Assembly (NCBI RefSeq): GCF_963678635.1
Contig: NC_087063.1
Coordinates: forward strand, 2,204,073 to 2,268,072
Length of the DNA stretch: 64,000 nt
Origin: Symsagittifera roscoffensis
Taxonomy: Eukaryota; Xenacoelomorpha; Acoela; Convolutidae
Direction: 5' to 3'
This document shows positions 56,241 to 64,000 of the stretch, piece after piece (position 1 is the stretch's first letter; each line of letters opens with the position of its first letter). A model generated the notes under the pieces. It worked only from the letters and a program-made list of their open reading frames with translations. It was not told the origin of the DNA and did no database searches. The translations under genes were made by a program, and so were the position numbers.

Positions 56241-57369
56241 ATTGCAATATCACTTGCTATAGTTATTTATATATTTTAGATATTTCTATAGTACTTCAAA
56301 TCCAACATCAACTGATTTTTACAAAGCCTTTTCTCAGTCAAAGAAAAACTTATTTGCTCAATCAGGTCCATCAATAAACTATGAAAGCATCGCCGAAAAA
56401 ATATGAACTATCAATGAGTCAATGACCAGCTTTTGTGGACCCTAGACAGTAAAAAAAGATTGATTTTTGAATCGATAATTCTATGGAAGGCAGCAAAAAG
56501 TCAAAAATTGGTCGGTTTGTGCTACTAAAAACCCAATTACTCAACCAAAAAACACGGCAAGATCTATATACTCTTCAAAAAATACAATTGCATCTGAATT
56601 GAAATCGAAACTGCTTTTTTAAAAACAATAGAAAAACGCTTTTGATTATAATATATAATCCGCGCGAATTAATAAAAGTTGTACTTCCGGATGAACTTAT
56701 TTTCTAACTAATCTATCTATAAAATGTCAATCAAGCAAATCAATGGTATTGAGGCCATCCATCAAAAGAGACCACTGAACATCGTTTTGAACTGAACTTA
56801 AACTTCCTGCACAAAATATAACAATCCAACGCCAAGACTTCGATAAAATTTTTTACTCAGAAAAAGAAATTAAATAAACTCTTTCTTGGTTAAACTGGGA
56901 TGATTCTGAATACAACAATGATTCTGAATCTGTGTACAACATTTTCCGTAACAACATTGTACTAAATTTTATAAATTGTGTTCCGCTACGGTAATTAAAT
57001 TTTTTTCTTTACGGTAAAGCAAGCTTGATCTCCCCGGATGAACATTTCATATCATAATTTTTCAGCTCAAAAAACTTGAGCGTGAAAAAAGGATTATTAT
57101 CATTTATAGCAGAAACTCTCAAATGTATCAGCAAGATATGTATCTCCTCTGAAGAGATCTTTCGTATAAATTTTACAAACATTTTTATAATGGCAAATCC
57201 GCATAATCACAAAGTTTAAAAGTTATGTTGTTTTTATGATAACGTTACGACAACTCAGCCCTCTTTATTCAAAGATTATTTGAACTTAATTAACAAAAAT
57301 TAATATTCATTTAAAATTTTACCGGCGCTGAGTGCAAAAAAAAAATTTTTTTAAAACAAATCTTAAGAA

Positions 57370-58010
57370 TCCAACGGGGCCCTTTCCATTCCGGCATTGG
57401 CATCAAAGACGGTTGAAACAAATTAAACGCGCATCCTATTTTCCTTTTCAAGGAATGTCTGAAAATCAGCATCTTTTCCGATAAGATCAAAAACGCCATT
57501 GTCTTACCAGCGGACAAAAAAAATAATCAGGATCTACAGAAACTTACAAGCTAGTCTCAATAAGGGGTGCATGATCAAAAACATTCGAAAACTTCGTTTG
57601 ATGATCTGAAGCATGACCTGCTAAATAACACGCAATTTGGTTCAAATCCTTCTATTAGAAGAAAATTATTCTGCAATGAATGTTTCAGAAAATTAATTGA
57701 AAGCAATAAGTGTGCAGCTTGCTCCTTTTCAGATCTTTTCAAAGCAGTTGTTTGACTCTATTTATTGGTTTTAATCAAAATTTTCAACAACAAAAATTGA
57801 AATCCTAATTTTTGTGAAAGTGCAATAGAAATAGGAAAACAATTGTCTATATCTTTGATTCAGGCTGGATTTCATTTCGCCAAGATGTTTCCCGGGGCAT
57901 CTTTTGAGACCACTGAGTCTTAATCTGTTTATAAACGACTTAAACAAACAATTAGCAAATAAACGCAAAGTAGTACAGTATGCAGATGACACTCTATTCC
58001 TTTGCTAAAA
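57370..58010 (+). pseudogene. Broken LINE reverse transcriptase in unit 1
   Basis: Read across frames: LNNTQFG-NPS (usual Q-F-G-F-R), SNKCAACSFSDLFKAV (usual F-L-D-L-S-K-A-F-D), LNLFINDLNKQLANK, and VVQYADDTL, the catalytic box with both Asp. Stops and frameshifts separate these blocks. Confidence 0.75.
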
Positions 58011-58384
58011 CGCTAAACCAAAACGCTGAGATAGCGACAAATTAACGAGAAAATTATTGCAAAAACGGATCAAAATGTTTGCATAAGAATTGATTAGAAG
58101 TTAACACTAAAAAAACTTAAAAATTTCGATATCACCAATCTTGATATAACACGAACTGCTCCCACTCTTCCTATCTTATAGATATGCTCGCGCATCTGCA
58201 GCGAGTTTTGTGTTTTGATGGTCCAAAGTTTCTGCTGGAGGTTGTTTTCGAAAATGTCTGGCTTTTTAATTGACCTATTGTGATAGATAAACTATAGATG
58301 AACTATTGATACCCTGATATTAATGTAACCTGTGGTCAGGACTGTGAAAAATGTATTCAAATGTTTTTTTTTCTAAAAACTAAA

Positions 58385-58418
58385 TCTATATCTATCTATC
58401 TATCTATCTATCTATACT
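58385..58418. repeat. TATC microsatellite
   Basis: About seven CTAT units; the equivalent place in unit 2 is at 60,985-61,040 and longer. Confidence 0.9.
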
Positions 58419-58626
58419 AAATATAAATGCAAGTGACAGCTATCTACCCATGTGTAAACTATATCGTATATTTCAATGGTTAAGATTGTTTTCGATTTTC
58501 CTGTTTGAATTCTGTGTTTTTTTACCAAGTTTGAAATTAGCAACCCAATATTGGGATGCTGACAGGACTTCCCCATGTTTTGGGCTTTTGGCCTCCGTAT
58601 ATGAATAACCAAATCCTTTTAGTTTA

Positions 58627-59330
58627 AAAGATACGGCAATTTTCGATATTTTTCAAAAATTTCTAGAACACTTAAATTTGAAAAATTTTTAAAAATTTGA
58701 AAATATCAACCTTGTAGTTGGGTGCTGTCAAGGTACTCTCACTGGCTGTGAATGTTTCCGCTGAGTATGACTGCTCAAATCTTTAGTTTTCGAGATATGA
58801 CATTTTTCTAGGATTTTTTAAAGAAATTAGATTTGAAAATTCACAAAATTTGAAGTTCCCATCTCTATGGTGAAGCTCTGTCAAGGTACTCCCAAGAGTT
58901 GCGTTTTTTGCCTCCAAATATGATTGCTCAAATTGTTGTACTTTTCGAGATATGGGTTTTTTGTGATTTTCTCAAAAAAAATTTATGATAATTTAAATTC
59001 AACTTTTTTCTTCAAAATTTGAAATTCCGATTTTTGTAGTAGGGGCCTTCAGTGTACTCTCAAGATCTCAGGAGTTGCGAGTCTTGCCTCCAAATATGAA
59101 TGCTCAACTTCTTGTAGTTTCCGAGATATGATGTTTTCTGATTTTTTTTTAAGTTTTTCAGAAAACTTGGATTTTAAAAAATTCAAAAAGATTTGAATTT
59201 CTTGACCTTGTAGTCAAGTACTGTGAAGGGTACTCACAGGAGCTCCATGTTGAAAGTCTTGCGTCCTAAAGCGACTGTTCTAATACTTTTAGTTTCCGAG
59301 ATGTGACGTTTTGTTGTCATTTTTTTCAAA
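58627..59330. repeat. Satellite-like tail, five diverged repeats
   Basis: GTTTCCGAGATATGA-type words at 58,627, 58,791, 58,946, 59,122 and 59,297 (spacing 155-176). Each repeat has a GTAGT...TCAAGGTACTC segment. Repeated at 61,260-61,940 in unit 2. Confidence 0.8.
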
Positions 59331-59999
59331 TCTTCAAAGAACTTAGACTAAAAAAAATTTGTAGAAGCATTCAAATATGATTGACCGTTTTGAATTGAAC
59401 TCAATTTTCCTGCACAAAATATAACAATCCAACGCCTAGGATTCGATAAAATTTTTTACTCAGAAAAAGAAAATAAATAAATTTTTTCTCGGTTAAACTG
59501 GGATGATTCTGAATACAATAATGATTCTGAATCTGTGTACAACATTTTCTGTAACAACATTGTACTAAATATTATAAATTGTGTTCCGCTACGAAAATTA
59601 AATTTTTTTCCTTTACGGTAAAGCAAACTTAATCTCCCCGGATGAACATTTCGAAACATATTTTTTCAGCTCAAAAAACTTGAGCGTGAAAAAAGATTAT
59701 TATCATTTATAGCAGAAACTCAAATGTATCAGCAAGATAGGTATCTCCTCTGAAGAGATCTTTTGTATAAATTTTACAAACATTTTCATAATGGCAAATC
59801 CGCATAACCACAAAGTTTCAACGTTATGTTGTTTTTATGATAAAGTTATGACAACTCAATCCTCTTTATTCAAAGATTATTTGAACTTAAATGACAAAAA
59901 TCAATTTTCATTCAAATTTTTACCGGCGCTGAGTGCAAAAAAGTTTTTTTTAAAAATCAATCTTAAGAATCCATCGTGGCCCTTTCCATTCTGGCATTG

Positions 60000-60610
60000 G
60001 CATCAAAGACAGTTGAAACAAATTAAACGCGCATCCTATTTTCCTTTTCAAGGAATGTCTGAAAATCAACATCTTTTCCCATAAGATCAAAAACGCCACT
60101 GTCCTAAAAATATACAAAAAAATTGATCAGGATCTATAGAAACATACAAGCTAGTCTCAATAAGGGGTGCATGATCAAAAACATTCGAAAACTTCGTTTG
60201 ATGACCTGAAGCATGACCCATTAATTAACACGCAATTTGGTTCAAATCCTTCTCTTAGAAGTAAATTATTCTGCAATGAATGTTTCAGAAAATTAATTAA
60301 AGGCAATAAGTGTGCAGCTTGCTCCTTTTTAGATCTTTTCAAAGCAGTTGTTTGACTCTATTTATTGGTTTTATTCAAAGTTTTCTACAACAAAAATTTG
60401 AAATCCTAAATTTTGTGAAAGTGCAATAGAAATAGGAAAACAATTGTCAATATCTTTGATTCAGGCTGGATTTCATTTCGCCAAGATGTTTCCCGGGGCA
60501 TCTTTTGAGACCACTGAGTCTTAATCTGTTTATAAACGACTTAAACAAACAATTAGCAAATAAATGCAAAGTAGTACAGTATGCAGATGACACTCTACTC
60601 CTTTGCTAAA
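60000..60610 (+). pseudogene. Broken LINE reverse transcriptase in unit 2
   Basis: Same blocks and the same stops as unit 1; the YADDT box is intact. Shared stops mean the unit was already dead when it was amplified. Confidence 0.72.
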
Positions 60611-60984
60611 ACGCTAAACCAAAACGCTAAGATAGCGACAAATTAACGAGAAGATTATTGCAAAAACTGATCAAAATGTTTGCATAAGAATTGATTACAA
60701 GTTAACTTTAAAAAAATTTAAAAATTTCAATATCACCAATCTTGATATAACACGAACTGCTCCCTCTCTTCCTATCTTATAGATATGCTCGCGTATCTGC
60801 AGCGAGTTTTGTGTTTTGACGGTCCAAAGTTTCTGCTGGAAGTTGTTTTCGAAAATGTCTGGCTTTTTAATTGACCTATTGTGATAGATAAACTATAGAT
60901 GAACTATTGATACCCTGATATTACTGTAACCTGTGGTCAAGACTGTGAAAAATGTATTCAAATCTTTTTTTTTCATAAAAATAA

Positions 60985-60989
60985 ATCTA

Positions 60990-61026
<37 letters not shown>

Positions 61027-61040
61027 GTCTTTCTATCTAT
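60985..61040. repeat. TATC microsatellite
   Basis: About 13 units with a CTGTCTTT interruption. Confidence 0.9.
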
Positions 61041-62004
61041 ACTTAATTTAAATGCAAGTGACAGCTATCTACCCATGTGTAAACTATATCGTATATTGCA
61101 ATGGTTAAGATTTTTTCCGATTTTCCTGTTTGAATTCTGTGTTTTTTTACCAAGTTTGAAATTAGCAACCCAATAATGGGATGCTGACAGGACTTCCCCA
61201 TGTTTTGGGATTTTGGCCTCCGTATATGAATAACCAAATCCTTTTAGTTTAAGAGATACGGCAATTTTCGATATTTTTCAAAAATTTCTAGAACACTTAA
61301 ATTTGAAAAATTTTTAAAAATTTGAAATTATCAACCTTGTAGTTGGGTGCTGTCAAGGTACTCTCACTGGCTGTGAATGTTTCCGCTGAGTATGACTGCC
61401 CAAATCTTTAGTTTTCTAGATATGACGTTTTTCTAGGATTTTTTAAAGAACTTAAATTTTGAAATTCACAAAATTTGAAGTTCCCATCTCTATGGTAAAG
61501 CTCTGCCAAGGTACTCCCAAGAGTTGCGTTTTTTGCCTCCAAATATGATTGCTCAAATTGTTGTACTTTTCGAGATATGGGTTTTTTGTGATTTTCTCAA
61601 AAAAAATTTATGATAATTTAAATTCAACTTTTTTCTTCAAAATTTGAAATTCCGATTTTTGTAGTAGGGGCCTTCAGTGTGCTCTCAAGATCTCAGGAGT
61701 TGCGAGTCTTGCCTCCAAATATGCCTGCTCAAATTCTAGTAGTTTCCGAGATATGATGTTTTCTGATTTTTATTAAAATTTTTCAGAAAACTTGGATTTA
61801 AAAAAATTCAAAAAGATTTGAATTTCTTGACCTTGTAGTCAAGTACTGTGAAGGGTACTCACAGGAGCTCCATGTTGAAAGTTTTGCGTCCTAAAGCGAC
61901 TGTTCTAATACTTTTAGTTTCCGAGATGTGACGTTTTGTTGTCATTTTTTTCAAATCTTCAAAGAACTTAGACTAAAAAAAATTTGTAGAAGCATTCAAA
62001 TATG

Positions 62005-63284
62005 ATTGACCGTTTTGAATTGAACTCAATTTTCCTGCACAAAATATAACAATCCAACGCCAAGACTTCGATAAAAATTTTTTACTCAGAAAAAGAAATT
62101 AAATAAATTTTTTCTCGGTTAAACTGGGATGATTCTGAATACAATAATGATTCTGAATCTGTGTACAACATTTTCCGTAACAACATTGTACTAAATATTA
62201 TAAATTGTGTTATAAAAAACTTGAGCGTGAAAAAGGATTTTTATCATTTATAGCAGAAACTCAAATGTATCAGCAAGATAGGTATCTCCTCTGAAGAGAT
62301 CTTTCGTATAAATTTTACAAACATATTCATAATGGCAAATCCGCATAACCACAAAGTTTCAACGTTATGTTGTTTTTATGATAAAGTTATGACAACTCAG
62401 CCCTCTTTATTCAAAGATTATTTGAACTTAAATAACAAAAATCAATTTTCATTCAAATTTTTACCGGTGCTGAGTGCAAAAGTTACTTTTTAAAAATCAA
62501 TCTTAAGAATCCATCGGGGCCCTTTCCATTCCGGCATTGGCATCAAAGACGGTTGAAACAAATTTAACGCGCATCCTATTTTCCTTTTCAGGGAATGTCT
62601 GAAAATCAACATCTTTTCCCACAAGATCAAAAACGCCACTGTCCTAAAAGTATACAAAAAAATTGATCAGGATCTATAGAAACTTACAAGCTAGTCTCAA
62701 TAAGGGGTGCATGATCAAAAACATTCGAAAGCTTCATTTGCTGATCTGAAGCATGACCCGTTAAATAACACGCAATTTGGTTCAAATCCTTCTATTAGAA
62801 GAAAATTATTCTGCAATGAATGTTTCAGAAAATTAATTAAAAGCAATAAGTGTGCAGCTTGCTCCTTTTTAGATCTTTTCAAAGCAGTTGTTTGACTCTA
62901 TTTATTGGTTTTATTCAAAGTTTTCTACAACAAAAATTTGAAATCCTAACTTTTGTGAAAGTGCAATAGAAAGAGGAAAACAATTGTCATTATCTTTGAT
63001 TCAGGCTGGATTTCATTTCGCCAAGATGTTTCCCGGGGCATCTTTTGAGACCACTGAGTCTTAATCTGTTTATAAACGACTTAAACAAAAAATTAGCAAA
63101 TAAATGCAAAGTAGTGCAGTATGCAGATGACACTCTACTCCTTTGCTAAAACGCTAAACCAAAACGCTGAGATAGCGACAAGTTAACGAGAAAATTATTG
63201 CAAAAACTGATCAAAATGTTTGCATAAGAATTGATTACAAATTAACACTAAAAAAAACTTAAGAATTTCGATATCACCAATCTT
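62005..63284 (+). repeat. Tandem retroelement-derived unit 3, truncated
   Basis: Offset 2,540 from unit 2, with a deletion near 62,210 that removes part of the left region. YADDT at 63,120. The copy stops at ACCAATCTTG and lacks microsatellite and tail. Confidence 0.82.
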
Positions 63285-63740
63285 GTTTTCAGGATGAACA
63301 ATTCAAATCACAAGTTTTTAGCTCAAAAAAACTGAGAGCGGATTATGATCAATTATATTAAAAACCTCACAAAAAATAGCGAACCATATTTCTCTTCTGA
63401 AAAACTTCTTCGTAAAATTAGATACAAATCTTCATAATTACAAACTCTATTGTTAATAAATTTAAAAACTGCTCATAAAAATAGAGTTTTCAGAACTCAA
63501 TTCCAAAGAATGTTGGCGCCCTTTGACAATCCGGCACGAGTTTTGAAAAACGGTTGCAAAAATATACGCTTATTTCAACTTCTTTTTGAATGAACATCTG
63601 AAAAATCAATATCTTTCACTATAAGCTTTAAAAACCATTGTCACACTATTATACAGAAAAGATGATCTAGATTTATCAAAAAACTACAGGCGAAGCTCTT
63701 TAATGGGGGCATCAACGTAAGTTTTCGATAAACGTTTGTA
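63285..63740 (+). pseudogene. Diverged further copy of the retroelement
   Basis: GGCGCCCTTTGACAATCCGG near 63,515 matches the GGCCCTTTCCATTCCGG landmark of the units. Distinctly older than the array. Confidence 0.5.
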
Positions 63741-64000
63741 GAATTATTCAAATGAACATTTTTTTGCAACACTCACTTTACTTCGCAACCATTAATTCAA
63801 TAATTGATGCACTTTCAAGTTGCATTGAATTGTAACATTCGCCCGGAAGTACATATCGACGGAAAATAAAACTAGGTTCTAAAACGACTGGCTAGCGTCT
63901 AAACACAGCTCTACATGCTTTTCACCGTCTCTGCCAAGCCAGTTCTTGTGGTGGTTTTCCTAACATCGGGTCGACAAAACGTTACTGCTCTCCGGCTTCG
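63741..64000. other. Unassigned end of window
   Basis: Higher GC; no match to the tandem units seen. Confidence 0.4.

Larger units (their letters stand above)
56784..59390 (+). repeat. Tandem retroelement-derived unit 1
   Basis: First clear copy of a 2.6-kb unit: RT fragments, YADDT box at 57,979, TATC microsatellite at 58,385-58,418, then the tail of 155-176-base repeats (58,627-59,330). Confidence 0.8.
59390..62005 (+). repeat. Tandem retroelement-derived unit 2
   Basis: Nearly identical to unit 1. Offset 2,600 at the MHDQKHSK frame (57,567 to 60,167); YADDT at 60,580. Confidence 0.85.

Overview
The window reads as nuclear DNA of an animal, probably an aquatic invertebrate. It is AT-rich (about two thirds by eye), has spliced genes with GT-AG introns of 0.2-5 kb, and is crowded with non-coding mobile elements. 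No bacterial signals (operons, Shine-Dalgarno sites, long uninterrupted ORFs) were seen. I cannot name the species. Very few of the open frames over 60 codons are real; the exons had to be read from splice sites and phase.

The one convincing protein-coding gene lies on the minus strand, 43,007 down to 9,445. I assembled 26 exons whose splice phases all agree (4,791 coding bases, about 1,596 residues). The product should be secreted: a signal peptide (exon 1), then seven or eight repeats of roughly 160-195 residues, each marked by an FG or LG motif followed by a beta-strand-rich stretch (weak resemblance to DUF11-like beta-sandwich repeats), then a C-terminal F5/8 type C (discoidin) domain ending in the typical W-R-F-E-L-x-G-C, and a stop. 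It looks like an extracellular matrix or surface-coat protein. The main uncertainty is whether exons 1-5 and 6-26 are one gene or two, because exon 6 can also be read with its own signal peptide at 38,277.

The rest is mostly mobile and repetitive DNA. (1) An element of about 530 bp with inverted TGTTCCGACT/AGTCGGAACA motifs and a 3' hairpin occurs as six full or near-full copies plus two partial ones, twice in tandem head-to-tail; it resembles non-autonomous Helentron (HINE) elements. (2) Four short sequences share its 3'-end layout with a different hairpin. (3) A family of about 420 bp beginning CAGGGGCGGATC is hAT-MITE-like, and two copies form a palindrome of about 0.9 kb at 4.0-5.0 kb. 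(4) Three elements carry AATCCATTATAATGGATT-type palindromes around a G-rich or C-rich core. (5) A tRNA-derived SINE lies at 16.4-16.7 kb. (6) A TIR-bounded element lies at 31.8-32.6 kb. (7) A 2.2-kb minisatellite with a 23-bp unit lies at 45.6-47.8 kb.

From about 50.9 kb to the end the window is decayed non-LTR retrotransposon sequence: one minus-strand copy (endonuclease and reverse-transcriptase remnants), an older plus-strand copy, and a recent tandem array of a 2.5-2.6 kb unit carrying a broken reverse transcriptase with YADDT box, a TATC microsatellite and a satellite-like tail of 155-176 bp repeats. The stretches 1-2.5 kb, 7-9.4 kb, 10.4-12.9 kb, 22.4-26.2 kb and 48.5-49.8 kb hold nothing I could identify.
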